This document shows positions 41,813 to 50,185 of a DNA stretch of 64,000 bases, one piece after another; positions within the stretch are counted from its first letter, which is position 1, and the number at the start of each line of letters is the position of its first letter. Position numbers and translations under genes: made by a program. The notes beneath the pieces are model-generated. The model worked only from the letters and a program-made list of their open reading frames with translations. It was not told where the DNA came from and did no database searches. The stretch is from an uncultured Nocardioides sp. (GTDB taxonomy: Bacteria; Actinomycetota; Actinomycetes; Propionibacteriales; Nocardioidaceae), in NCBI RefSeq assembly GCF_947489365.1, contig NZ_CANLDB010000002.1, positions 496,001-560,000 of the forward strand, read 5' to 3'.

Positions 41813-43242
41813 GGGCGATAGTGTGGCCCGAGGCGGAGCAGTCCGCGGAGCTCCGGCAGGAGGTCGTCGTACGGCGCGCAGAAGGCCTCGGCGAGCTCGA
41901 CGGAGAGGCGGCGCGGGTCGGCGGAGGTCGCGCAGACCGCACCCACCAGCACGCTCGCCCAGGACCACGCAGGGGCCACCAACCCGTCTCGTCGGGCACG
42001 TCGCGCCACCGCGCGCGGGAGCACGGCCCCGAGGGACTCGATGGCCATGGCGGTGGTGACCGCCGTGCCCTGGAGGTGTGCCACCGCGCGGAGGTAGGCG
42101 TCGTGGGCGAGCGCTCGCTCGTGTCTGTCGAGCAGGGTCGGGAGGACGCCGGGCCGTAGGTGGGCCAGGGCCACGGCCACGGCCCGCACCGTCCTGTCCG
42201 ACGCCAGGAACTCCGCGGGTGATCCGACCGTCGCGGAGCGCGACCACCGGAACGGGCCGGTGCCCTCGAGGAGAAGCTCGCGCCCGGCCACGTCGTGGAC
42301 CACCGCGGTCCCGAGCAGGGCCAGCAGCCCCTGGCGCAGCATGGTCGCGAGGTCGTCCGAGGCCGTGGGCCAGGAGCAGCCCAGCGCGCTCGTCACGTCG
42401 TCGACGACCCGCGGCCACCCGGCGTCCTCGACGCGGACCGCGGCCAGGTGCGGGACCGTGTCGACGAGCCGGTCGATCGCGGCGCTGCGCCCGACCGGCC
42501 TGGCCGCCGCGCGCACCTGGGCCAGCACGTACCCGGCGGAGGTACCGGTCGAGTAGCCCGAGGCGCACTCGACCAGGAACCGGACGAGCTGGTCCCCGTC
42601 GCCGCCCACCACGGCGGCCGCGAGCCCCCGCACGAGCGGCGTCAGGGGGCCGTGCACTCCGTCGGGGTCGAACTCGAGGTCGTCACATCGCCAGGTCGGA
42701 GGGAGGTCCCGGACGTCGGAGGGGCGCGGTCGCAGGTCCCGCAGGAGGGTCCGGACCTGTTCGAGCGCGGCGTGGTCCGCGGGACCCCGAGGGCCCTCGG
42801 GCGGACGGCGCAGCGACCATCGCACGGGCAGGACCGCGGCGGCGGGGTCGACCCCGAACGCATCGACCTCCTCGCGGGCCACGGGTGCGCCCAGCCGGAA
42901 GGTCACGGTCGCGTCACCCCCGTCGAAGACCTCGGTGCGGCAGCCGCCCGCCGACAGGCGGCCGGCCAGCACCTCCGCCGCGAGGTCGTTCAGGACCTGG
43001 GCGAGGTCGCGCGCGGAGAACTCCCAGTCCGCGCCGGGGTCCTGCCCGTCCGTGGGCCTGGCCCAGAGCTGCAGCTCCGGCGCACCGCGGTCGTGCAGCC
43101 CGATCGTGTAGGCGAACGCGCCGGGCGAGGCGTCGTGGTGCGTCGCCGGGACGGCCTCGTCCGCACCGCAGCACTCGTTGCAGTGCGCGTCGTCCGAGAC
43201 GACCTGCACGATCCACGTCGGCTCCGTGCTGGTGATCCCCAT
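41809..43242 (-). CDS. Large hypothetical protein with DUF4262-like N-terminus
   Basis: A 477-residue protein I do not recognise as a whole. The first 90 residues resemble DUF4262: a HCNECC cluster (Cys20-24 region), then SPGAFAYTIGLHDRGAPELQLWARP. The remainder is mainly alpha-helical and Ala/Leu-rich, with no nucleotide-binding or nuclease motif I can see. ATG 43242 is preceded by a GGAGG only 3 nt away, so the start is not certain. It is the first gene of a unit with the DUF1353 and VOC genes. Codon usage matches the genome. Confidence 0.7.
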   Translation of the reverse strand: MGITSTEPTWIVQVVSDDAHCNECCGADEAVPATHHDASPGAFAYTIGLHDRGAPELQLWARPTDGQDPGADWEFSARDLAQVLNDLAAEVLAGRLSAGGCRTEVFDGGDATVTFRLGAPVAREEVDAFGVDPAAAVLPVRWSLRRPPEGPRGPADHAALEQVRTLLRDLRPRPSDVRDLPPTWRCDDLEFDPDGVHGPLTPLVRGLAAAVVGGDGDQLVRFLVECASGYSTGTSAGYVLAQVRAAARPVGRSAAIDRLVDTVPHLAAVRVEDAGWPRVVDDVTSALGCSWPTASDDLATMLRQGLLALLGTAVVHDVAGRELLLEGTGPFRWSRSATVGSPAEFLASDRTVRAVAVALAHLRPGVLPTLLDRHERALAHDAYLRAVAHLQGTAVTTAMAIESLGAVLPRAVARRARRDGLVAPAWSWASVLVGAVCATSADPRRLSVELAEAFCAPYDDLLPELRGLLRLGPHYRP

Positions 43243-43346
43243 GATCCTCCCTCGCGGACCGGTGTGGCCCGACGGACGCAGGGTCGCAGGATCCGCCGAC
43301 AGCCGGAGGGGGAACGGCGAGAGTCCTGAAAACAGCGCCGCCGGGC

Positions 43347-43682
43347 TCAGGACACGTCGCGCGGGGCGTACATGATCACCGCGACCCCGACCAGGCAGAT
43401 CAGCGCCCCGAGGTAGTCCGTCCGGGCCGGGCGGAAGCCGTCGACGGCCATCCCCCAGGCCAGGGACCCGGCGACGAACACCCCGCCGTACGCCGCGAGG
43501 ACCCGCCCGAACTCCGCGTCCGGCTGGAAGGCCGCGACGAAGCCGTACGCCCCCAGGCAGAGCACGCCGGCGCCCACCCAGACCAGGCCGCGGGACTCCC
43601 GCACCCCCTGCCAGACCAGCCAGGCGCCGCCGATCTCGAGCAGTGCGGCGAGCACGAACAGCAGGATCGAGCGGGTGACCAT
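43347..43682 (-). CDS. YnfA family (UPF0060) membrane protein
   Basis: The 111-residue four-helix membrane protein has [56 protein letters not shown] and [19 protein letters not shown]. YnfA resembles small multidrug resistance proteins. A TAGCCT hexamer 6 nt before the ATG lies over the 3' end of the upstream MpaB-type gene. Confidence 0.92.
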   Translation of the reverse strand: MVTRSILLFVLAALLEIGGAWLVWQGVRESRGLVWVGAGVLCLGAYGFVAAFQPDAEFGRVLAAYGGVFVAGSLAWGMAVDGFRPARTDYLGALICLVGVAVIMYAPRDVS

Positions 43683-43688
43683 CCGACG

Positions 43689-43694
43689 AGGCTA
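43689..43694 (-). promoter_or_regulatory. Leaderless -10 hexamer of the YnfA gene (TAGCCT)
   Basis: TAGCCT, which includes the TAG stop of the upstream gene, is followed by 6 nt and the ATG at 43682. Confidence 0.5.
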
Positions 43695-44549
43695 GTGAGG
43701 CCGGACGGGGCAGCCGCGGGGCGCGGTGCCGAGGTCCTCGACCGTGAAGCCGTCGGGGTAGGAGCGGATGCGCGGCATGTCCCGGACGTACGCCGGCCGC
43801 CGGCGCGCGGGCAGGAGGCCGGCGGCCCTCCCCCGGGCCCGCAGCGCGCCCCGCACCAGGCGCCGCTCGAGCCGCCCGGGCTCGTCGTACCCGAGGGCCG
43901 CGAGCAGCGGCGGGTCCATCATCGAGCGGGTCGCCCGCAGCACGAGGGGCCGCAGGGCGCGTGGGTAGAAGGTGGCCATCAGCGCGAGCGTCGCGTCCGC
44001 GACCCGCCGACCACTTGGGTCGAACGCGAAGTGCTCCGTCTCGTAGTCGTTCATGAGCGCCGCGAAGCCGTCGTACGTCTCGGGGACGCCGCGGATCCCC
44101 ATCCGGGCGCCCAGCGCGCGGTAGTAGCCGACGGCCGCGGCGACCTCGGCGTCGGTCAGGCGGCGCCTGCCGTGGGCGTCGATCCACCGGCGCGGGACGA
44201 CGACGAACGTCGCCAGCGTGTAGCGCATGTCGTCGTCGGAGATGTGGTGGCGCCGGTGCATCCCGTTGACCTGCCGGATCGCCGCCCGGCCCAGCTCGGA
44301 GTCCAGGCCCTCGACGAGCGGCACCTCGAGCAGCAGCGCCGTGTCGTCGTACCGCTTCTGGGTGCGTCCGGTGAACTCGGCCGTCTCGTCGAGGAGCCGT
44401 CCGATCGTCGGGACGGCGAACGTCCGGAACAGCGCGAGGCTGAGGGCCTGGGTGGTGTCCCAGGGGAAGTCGAACAGCGCCAGTCGCCTCGCGACGGCCT
44501 CGTGGTCGGCCCTGAGCTCGGCCTGGTCCGGCGGGGGTGCCTGCGACAT
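43692..44549 (-). CDS. MpaB/DUF2236-type oxygenase family protein
   Basis: The 285-residue protein belongs to the DUF2236 (MpaB/latex-clearing-like) family, probable haem or oxygen-dependent enzymes. Features include FPWDTTQALSLALFRTFAVPTIGRLLDET, GMHRRHHISDDDMRYTLATFVVVPRRWID and GVPETYDGFAALMNDYETEHFAFDPS with conserved His residues. The start ATG 44549 is 6 nt past a TACCGT hexamer. It is not linked to a recognisable pathway. Confidence 0.83.
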   Translation of the reverse strand: MSQAPPPDQAELRADHEAVARRLALFDFPWDTTQALSLALFRTFAVPTIGRLLDETAEFTGRTQKRYDDTALLLEVPLVEGLDSELGRAAIRQVNGMHRRHHISDDDMRYTLATFVVVPRRWIDAHGRRRLTDAEVAAAVGYYRALGARMGIRGVPETYDGFAALMNDYETEHFAFDPSGRRVADATLALMATFYPRALRPLVLRATRSMMDPPLLAALGYDEPGRLERRLVRGALRARGRAAGLLPARRRPAYVRDMPRIRSYPDGFTVEDLGTAPRGCPVRPH

Positions 44550-44555
44550 GGCGTC

Positions 44556-44561
44556 ACGGTA
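44556..44561 (-). promoter_or_regulatory. Leaderless -10 hexamer (TACCGT)
   Basis: TACCGT on the minus strand plus 6 nt leads to the ATG at 44549. Identical TACCGT elements precede mca and the 62955 gene. Confidence 0.6.
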
Positions 44562-44587
44562 GTCGCGTCGCGGAGGCCGCGCCACGG

Positions 44588-45973
44588 TCACCCGACGACG
44601 TAGACGACGCAGGCCAGGCCGAAGCCCATCACGCCGATCGTGGTCTCCATGACGGTCCAGGTCTTCAGGGTGGTGCGCACGTCCATCTCGAAGAACCGGC
44701 CGACCAGCCAGAAGCCGGAGTCGTTGACGTGGCTGGCCACGACCGAGCCGGCGGCGAGCGCGAGGACGACGGCGGCGACCTGCACGGGCGAGTAGGAGCC
44801 GTCGAGGACGACGGGCTGCACGAGCGTGGCGGCCGTCGTCAGCGCGACGGTGGCCGACCCCTGGGCGATCCGCAGCGCCGAGGCGATGAGGAAGCCGGCG
44901 AGGATCACGGGGATCCCTAGCCCGGCGAGGGTGTCGGCGAGCGCGTCGCCGATGCCGCTGGTGCGCAGGACGAAGCCGAACATGCCACCGGCGCCGGTGA
45001 TGAGGATGATCGCGCAGACCGGTCCGAGCGCGCCGTCGACGAGCTTGTCGAGGGTCTCGCCCGCGACGCCGCGGCGGACGCCGAGCACGTACATCGCGAC
45101 CAGGAGCGTGATGAGCAGCGCGACGGGCGTGGAGCCGAAGACGCGGAGCACGGCCACCCACGTCGTCTCGCCGTCCACCCACCCGGCGGTCGCGGCGGTG
45201 TTGAGGCCGGTCTCGAGGAAGATCAGGGCGAGCGGCAGGAGCAGCAGCCCGACGACGGTGCCCGCCGACGGCGGCTTGCCCAGCGCCTCCTCCTGCTTCG
45301 GCCCGCCGCTCAGGACGTCGGGCACCGGGACCTCGATGCGCTTGCCGACCCAGAGGCCGAAGAGGTAGCAGGTGACGAACCACGTGGGCACCGCGACGAG
45401 CAGCCCGAGGACGACGACCAGGCCGACCTGCGCCTCGAGCAGGCCGCTGGCCGCGACGGGGCCGGGGTGGGGCGGCACGAAGACGTGCATCACCGAGAAG
45501 GCGCCCGCGGCGGGCAGGCCGTAGCGGAGCAGCCCCCCGCCCATGCGGCGCGCGACCGCGAAGACGATGGGCAGCATCACGACCAGGCCGGCGTCGAAGA
45601 AGATCGGGAAGCCGAACACCAGCGAGGCGACGCCGAGCGCGAGCGGTGCCCGCTTCTCGCCGAAGCGCGCGATCAGCGCGTCGGTGAGCACCTGCGCTCC
45701 GCCACTGACCTCGACCAGGCGGCCGAGCATCGCGCCGAGGGCGACCAGGAGGGCGACGGTCCCGAGCGTCGTCCCCAGCCCGGTCGTCAGGGCGGGGATG
45801 ATCTGCGCCGCCGGGTAGCCGGTCGCGAACGCCGTGCCGAGGCTGACGAGGATCAGCGCGAGGAAGGCGTGGACCTTGAACCGGATGATGAGCAGCAGCA
45901 GGACCGCGACCGCGCCGGCCGCGATGCCCAGCAGCGCGCCGGGGCCGAGGGTCTGCTCGAACGTGATCTCCAT
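44588..45973 (-). CDS. gntT: Gluconate:H+ symporter (GntP family)
   Basis: A 461-residue GntP-family permease with 12-14 hydrophobic helices. Conserved blocks are FGFPIFFDAGLVVMLPIVFAVARR, FVPPHPGPVAASGLL, ILITGAGGMFGFVLRTSGIGDAL and SGFWLVGRFFEMDVRTTLKTWT. ATG 45973 overlaps the gntK stop (TGATG), so the kinase and permease are co-transcribed. Uptake of gluconate for the kinase is inferred from this pairing. Confidence 0.93.
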   Translation of the reverse strand: MEITFEQTLGPGALLGIAAGAVAVLLLLIIRFKVHAFLALILVSLGTAFATGYPAAQIIPALTTGLGTTLGTVALLVALGAMLGRLVEVSGGAQVLTDALIARFGEKRAPLALGVASLVFGFPIFFDAGLVVMLPIVFAVARRMGGGLLRYGLPAAGAFSVMHVFVPPHPGPVAASGLLEAQVGLVVVLGLLVAVPTWFVTCYLFGLWVGKRIEVPVPDVLSGGPKQEEALGKPPSAGTVVGLLLLPLALIFLETGLNTAATAGWVDGETTWVAVLRVFGSTPVALLITLLVAMYVLGVRRGVAGETLDKLVDGALGPVCAIILITGAGGMFGFVLRTSGIGDALADTLAGLGIPVILAGFLIASALRIAQGSATVALTTAATLVQPVVLDGSYSPVQVAAVVLALAAGSVVASHVNDSGFWLVGRFFEMDVRTTLKTWTVMETTIGVMGFGLACVVYVVG

Positions 45974-46518
45974 CAGGGCTCCTGCGTCTCGGATCCGGGG
46001 GCGGTGCGGGTGAGGGCGTCGTACGCCGCCTCGACGAGCTCGTCGACGCCGAGCGCGACGTCGAGGACGACGCCCGCCTCGTCGACGCCCAGCGGCTCGA
46101 GGGTGGCGAACTGCGAGTCGAGGAGGCCGGGCGGCATGAAGTGCTGGCCGCGGGCGGCCTGGCGCCGGCCGATCAGCTCGCGGTCGCCGTGCAGGTGCAC
46201 GTGGACGGCCGCCGGCGCCTGGTCGCGCAGCCGGTCGCGGTAGGCGCGCTTGAGCGCCGAGCAGGCGACGACCCCGCCGCTGGTCCGGCGCTCGGCGAGC
46301 CAGCCGCCGACGGCGTCGAGCCAGGGCCACCGGTCGTCGTCGTCGAGCGGCGTGCCGGCCCGCATCTTCTCGACGTTCGCGGGCGGGTGGAGGTCGTCGC
46401 CGTCGGTGAACGCGACGTCGAGCCGACGGGCGAGGGCCTCGCCGACGGTCGACTTGCCGCATCCGGAGACACCCATGACCACCACGAGGGGCGGGTACGA
46501 GCTCGTGTCCTGCGTCAC
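45973..46518 (-). CDS. gntK: Gluconokinase
   Basis: The 181-residue kinase phosphorylates D-gluconate to 6-phosphogluconate. It has Walker A GVSGCGKSTVGEAL, the substrate segment FTDGDDLHPPANVEKMRAGTPLDDDDRWPWLD, ACSALKRAYRDRLR and the late GRRQAARGQHFMPPGLLDSQ. A GACAGT hexamer sits 6 nt before GTG 46518, and a palindromic operator lies upstream. The following permease overlaps its stop by one base. Confidence 0.96.
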   Translation of the reverse strand: MTQDTSSYPPLVVVMGVSGCGKSTVGEALARRLDVAFTDGDDLHPPANVEKMRAGTPLDDDDRWPWLDAVGGWLAERRTSGGVVACSALKRAYRDRLRDQAPAAVHVHLHGDRELIGRRQAARGQHFMPPGLLDSQFATLEPLGVDEAGVVLDVALGVDELVEAAYDALTRTAPGSETQEP

Positions 46519-46535
46519 GTGGTCACTGTCACACG

Positions 46536-46550
46536 AATGATCTGATCATT
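46536..46550. promoter_or_regulatory. GntR/FadR-type operator
   Basis: AATGATC-T-GATCATT is a perfect 7-bp inverted repeat with a one-base centre. It lies in the divergent gap, close to the gntK -35 region and upstream of the GntR gene. Confidence 0.65.
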
Positions 46551-46610
46551 GCAACCGGGGTCCCTCACTCATCTGCCGATTCGCGCCCGCGGTGTCGGAT
46601 GACCTGATGA

Positions 46611-46616
46611 CATGAT
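46611..46616 (+). promoter_or_regulatory. Leaderless -10 hexamer of the GntR gene (CATGAT)
   Basis: CATGAT is followed by 6 nt and ATG 46623. Confidence 0.5.
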
Positions 46617-46622
46617 GGGCTG

Positions 46623-47324
46623 ATGACCGCCACCGAGGGCCCGCTCCAGGAGCGCGTGCTCGAGGGGCTCGGGCTGCGGATCACGGCGGGTGAGCTCGCC
46701 GTCGGCACGGTGCTCACCCTCGAGGGGATCGACCGCGAGTTCGGTGTCTCCCGGTCGGTGTCCCGCGAGGCGGTGCGGGTGCTCGCCGCGATGGGGCTGG
46801 TCACGGCGAGGCGTCGCGTCGGCGTGACCGTCAGCCCCCGCGCCGACTGGCAGGTCTTCGACCCCCGCCTCATCCGCTGGCGGCTGGCCGGACCTGACCG
46901 CGCCGAGCAGCTGCGCTCCCTCACCGAGCTGCGGTCGGGCTTCGAGCCGACCGCCGCGGCGCTGGCCGCGGCCCGCGCCACCCCCGCCCAGGGACGACGA
47001 CTCGCCGAGGCCGCCCTGGACATGGCCGAGCACGGCGCGACCGGCGACCTCGTCGCCTACCTCGCCGCGGACCAGGTCTTCCACCGCACGCTCCTCGACG
47101 CCTCGGGCAACGAGATGCTCTGCTCCCTCGCCGCGGTCGTCGACGAGGTGCTCGCCGGCCGCACCCGCCACGACCTCATGCCGGCGCGCCCGAACCCCGA
47201 GGCGATCGCGCTCCACGAGGCGGTGGCCCGCGCCGTCCGGGTGGGCGACCCCGCCGCCGCGGAGGCCGGCGTCCGGGCGATCATCGCCGAGGCGGCCGAG
47301 GCCACCGCGGGTCGACCTGCTTGA
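46623..47324 (+). CDS. gntR: FadR-subfamily GntR regulator, likely gluconate repressor
   Basis: The 233-residue protein has an N-terminal winged helix (TVLTLEGIDREFGVSRSVSREAVRVLAAMGLV) and a FadR-type helical ligand domain with TELRSGFEPTAAALAAARAT, DQVFHRTLLDASGN (metal His) and IALHEAVARAVRVGD. It diverges from gntK and the gluconate permease, and an AATGATC-T-GATCATT palindrome separates them. Repression lifted by gluconate or 6-phosphogluconate is the expected behaviour. Confidence 0.92.
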   Translation: MTATEGPLQERVLEGLGLRITAGELAVGTVLTLEGIDREFGVSRSVSREAVRVLAAMGLVTARRRVGVTVSPRADWQVFDPRLIRWRLAGPDRAEQLRSLTELRSGFEPTAAALAAARATPAQGRRLAEAALDMAEHGATGDLVAYLAADQVFHRTLLDASGNEMLCSLAAVVDEVLAGRTRHDLMPARPNPEAIALHEAVARAVRVGDPAAAEAGVRAIIAEAAEATAGRPA

Positions 47325-47345
47325 TACCCCTACCCCCCAGGGGTA
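47325..47345. promoter_or_regulatory. CsoR operator
   Basis: TACCCCT (47325-47331) and AGGGGTA (47339-47345) form a perfect inverted repeat with a 7-bp spacer. This is the G-tract pattern known for CsoR. It overlaps the csoR -10 box TACTGT. Confidence 0.75.
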
Positions 47346-47349
47346 CTGT
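47344..47349 (+). promoter_or_regulatory. Leaderless -10 hexamer of csoR (TACTGT)
   Basis: TACTGT, overlapping the operator by two bases, is followed by 6 nt and ATG 47356. Confidence 0.6.
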
Positions 47350-47355
47350 GGCGGC

Positions 47356-47649
47356 ATGGACACCACGCCCGGGTACGCCGACCGCAAGGACGACGTCCTC
47401 AAGCGCCTGCGCCGCATCGAGGGTCAGGCCCGCGGCCTGCAGCGGATGGTCGAGGCCGACACCTACTGCATCGACGTCCTCACCCAGGTCTCGGCGACGA
47501 CCAAGGCCCTGCAGGCCGTCGCGCTGAGCCTGCTGGAGGAGCACCTGTCGCACTGCGTCGCCGACGCCGCCGCGAGCGGGGACGACGACGCCGCCCGCGC
47601 CAAGCTCGACGAGGCCTCCGCGGCCATCGCACGCCTCGTGCGGTCCTGA
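47356..47649 (+). CDS. csoR: Copper-sensing transcriptional repressor CsoR
   Basis: The 97-residue all-helical repressor binds Cu(I) and then releases DNA. It has the family start DVLKRLRRIEGQARGLQRMVEADTYCIDVLTQ and the copper ligands Cys (TYC), His and Cys in EEHLSHCV. It precedes copZ-copA, so it controls copper export, with autoregulation through the overlapping palindrome. There is a 71-nt gap to copZ with a CCGCCTGCCCCAC-type repeat. Confidence 0.96.
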   Translation: MDTTPGYADRKDDVLKRLRRIEGQARGLQRMVEADTYCIDVLTQVSATTKALQAVALSLLEEHLSHCVADAAASGDDDAARAKLDEASAAIARLVRS

Positions 47650-47720
47650 CCCGGCCCGACCCACCGCCTGCCCCACCGCCTGCCCCACCGTCTGATCCAC
47701 CACCGGTCCAGGAGGACCCC

Positions 47721-47924
47721 ATGGCCCAGCAGAGCTACACCGTCGACGGCATGACCTGCGAGCACTGCGTCGCCTCGGTCACCGAGGAGATCTCCGAGCT
47801 CGACGGCGTCACCGACGTCAGCGTCGACCTCGGCTCCGGCCGGGTCGTCGTCACCACCGAGGCCCCCGTGACCGACGACGCCGTCCGCGCCGCCGTGAGC
47901 GAGGCCGGCTACACCGCCCGATGA
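47721..47924 (+). CDS. copZ: Copper chaperone (heavy-metal-associated domain)
   Basis: The 67-residue HMA-fold protein has the metal motif GMTCEHC near the N-terminus. The ATG has an AGGAGG about 5 nt upstream. Its stop overlaps the copA ATG by 4 nt. It hands Cu(I) to CopA. Confidence 0.96.
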   Translation: MAQQSYTVDGMTCEHCVASVTEEISELDGVTDVSVDLGSGRVVVTTEAPVTDDAVRAAVSEAGYTAR

Positions 47925-50185
47925 GCACCCCGGGCAGCGCCCCGGTCTCCCCCGGGCCGACGCAGGACGTCGAGCTGGAGCTCACCGGGATGACCTGCTC
48001 GTCGTGCGCCAACCGGATCGAGCGCAAGCTCAACAAGCTCGACGGCGTCAGCGCGACGGTCAACTACGCCACCGAGCGGGCGCGGGTGTCCTACCCCGCG
48101 GACCTCGGGACCGAGCGTCTGGTGGAGACCGTCGCCGCGGCCGGGTACGCCGCCCGCGTGCCCGAGCCCGTGCACCCCGACGCCGACGGCACCGACGGGC
48201 CCGACGCCGACCCGCTCACCACCCGTCTGGCCGTCTCCGCGGCGCTGAGCGTCCCGGTCGTCGTCCTCGCGATGGTGCCGCCGTGGCAGTTCGCCGGCTG
48301 GCAGTGGGTCTCGCTCGTGCTCGCCCTGCCGGTCGTGCTGTGGGGCGGGTGGCCCTTCCACCGCGCCGCCTGGACGAACCTGCGCCACCGCGCCACCACG
48401 ATGGACACGCTGATCTCGATCGGTACCCTCGCGGCGCTCGGCTGGTCGCTCTACGCGCTGCTGCTCGGCTCGGCCGGCGAGATCGGCATGAGTCACGGCT
48501 TCTCCCTCACCGTCGAGCGCGGCGACGGCAGCGCGAACGTCTACCTCGAGGCCGCCGCGGGCGTCACCACGTTCCTGCTCGCCGGTCGCTGGCTCGAGCA
48601 CCGCGCGAAGCGCAACGCCGGCTCCGCCCTGCGCGCCCTCCTGGACCTGGGCGCCAAGGAGGTCACCCTCCTCACCGACGGACCCGGCGGGGGTGAGCGC
48701 CGGGTGCCCGCCGACAGCCTGGTCGTGGGCGACCGCTTCGTCGTCCGTCCGGGCGAGACCGTCGCGACCGACGGGGAGGTCGTCTCCGGCTCCTCCGCCG
48801 TCGACACCGCGATGCTGACCGGGGAGTCCGTCCCGGTCGAGGTCGGCCCGGGCGACACCGTCACCGGCGCCACGCTCAACGTCGGGGGCCGGCTCGTCGT
48901 CCGCGCCACCCGCGTCGGGTCCGACACCCGCCTCGCCCGGATGGCGCGGCTGGTCGAGGACGCCCAGACCGGCAAGGCCGCCGCCCAACGGCTCGCCGAC
49001 CGGGTCTCCGGGGTCTTCGTGCCCGTCGTCCTCGTGCTCGCGCTCGGCACCCTGCTCACCTGGTTCGCCGTCGGCGAGCCGGCCCAGGCGGCCTTCACCG
49101 CGGCCGTGGCGGTGCTGATCATCGCCTGCCCCTGCGCGCTCGGGCTGGCCACGCCGATGGCGCTGATGGTCGGCACCGGTCGCGGGGCGCAGCTCGGCAT
49201 CCTCATCAAGGGCCCCGAGGCGCTCGAGCGCACCCGCCGCCCCGACGTCGTGGTGCTCGACAAGACCGGCACCGTCACCACCGGGGCGATGAGCCTCGTC
49301 GACGTCGTGACCGCCGACGGCACCGACGAGACCGACGTCCTGACGTACGCCGGCGCGCTGGAGCAGGCCTCCGAGCACCCCATCGCGCGGGCCGTCGCCG
49401 ACGGTGCCCGCGAACGGGTCGGGGCCCTCCCCGAGGTCGTCGACTTCGCCAACGACCCGGGTCGGGGGGTGCGCGGCACCGTCGCCGGCACCCCGGTGGT
49501 CGTCGGACGGCCCTCGCTGCTCGGCGACCTCGCCCTGCCGGACGACCTCGCCGCCGTGCTCGACGCCGAGACCGCCCGGACCACGGTCGCCGTCGGCTGG
49601 GACGGCGCCGTCCGCGGCCTGCTCGTGGTCGCCGACCGCGTCAAGGAGACCTCCGCGGAGGCCGTCGCGGACCTGCGGGCGCTCGGGCTGCGGCCCGTGC
49701 TGCTGACCGGGGACGCCGAGCCGGTCGCGCGTGCCGTGGCCGCCGAGGTGGGCATCGCGACCGAGGACGTCGTCGCGGGCGTCCTGCCCGAGGACAAGGT
49801 GGACGTCGTGCGCCGGCTGCAGGCCGAGGGCCACGTCGTCGCGATGGTCGGCGACGGTGTCAACGACGCCGCCGCCCTGGCGACCGCCGACCTGGGCCTG
49901 GCCATGGGGACCGGCACGGACGCGGCGATCGAGGCCGCGGACCTCACCCTCGTGCGTGGCGACCTGCGGGTCGCGGGCGACGCGATCCGGCTGTCCCGGC
50001 GCACCCTGGGCACGATCCGCGGCAACCTCTTCTGGGCCTTCGCCTACAACGTGGCGGCCCTGCCGCTGGCCGCGCTGGGCCTGCTCAACCCGATGCTGGC
50101 CGGCTTCGCGATGGCGGCCTCGTCGCTGTTCGTGGTCGGCAACAGCCTGCGGCTGCGGCGGTTCAGCGCCCGCGCCGGGACCTGA
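47921..50185 (+). CDS. copA: Copper-exporting P1B-type ATPase
   Basis: A 754-residue copper ATPase. An N-terminal HMA domain has GMTCSSCANRIE. The membrane core holds the CPC motif (IIACPCALGLATPMALMVG), the phosphorylation site DKTGTVTTG, the HP motif SEHPIARAVA and the hinge MVGDGVNDAAAL. There are eight predicted membrane helices. It exports Cu(I) under CsoR control. Its last 23 bases overlap the convergent SulP gene. Confidence 0.97.
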   Translation: MSTPGSAPVSPGPTQDVELELTGMTCSSCANRIERKLNKLDGVSATVNYATERARVSYPADLGTERLVETVAAAGYAARVPEPVHPDADGTDGPDADPLTTRLAVSAALSVPVVVLAMVPPWQFAGWQWVSLVLALPVVLWGGWPFHRAAWTNLRHRATTMDTLISIGTLAALGWSLYALLLGSAGEIGMSHGFSLTVERGDGSANVYLEAAAGVTTFLLAGRWLEHRAKRNAGSALRALLDLGAKEVTLLTDGPGGGERRVPADSLVVGDRFVVRPGETVATDGEVVSGSSAVDTAMLTGESVPVEVGPGDTVTGATLNVGGRLVVRATRVGSDTRLARMARLVEDAQTGKAAAQRLADRVSGVFVPVVLVLALGTLLTWFAVGEPAQAAFTAAVAVLIIACPCALGLATPMALMVGTGRGAQLGILIKGPEALERTRRPDVVVLDKTGTVTTGAMSLVDVVTADGTDETDVLTYAGALEQASEHPIARAVADGARERVGALPEVVDFANDPGRGVRGTVAGTPVVVGRPSLLGDLALPDDLAAVLDAETARTTVAVGWDGAVRGLLVVADRVKETSAEAVADLRALGLRPVLLTGDAEPVARAVAAEVGIATEDVVAGVLPEDKVDVVRRLQAEGHVVAMVGDGVNDAAALATADLGLAMGTGTDAAIEAADLTLVRGDLRVAGDAIRLSRRTLGTIRGNLFWAFAYNVAALPLAALGLLNPMLAGFAMAASSLFVVGNSLRLRRFSARAGT

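Noticed and set aside
47650..47720. Small ORF between csoR and copZ
   Set aside because: The stretch is a CCGCCTGCCCCAC-type tandem repeat leading to the copZ Shine-Dalgarno; no start with codon bias is present.
47909..49834. 641-codon frame antisense to copA
   Set aside because: copA shows all P-type ATPase motifs in this stretch; the opposite frame is a low-complexity shadow.
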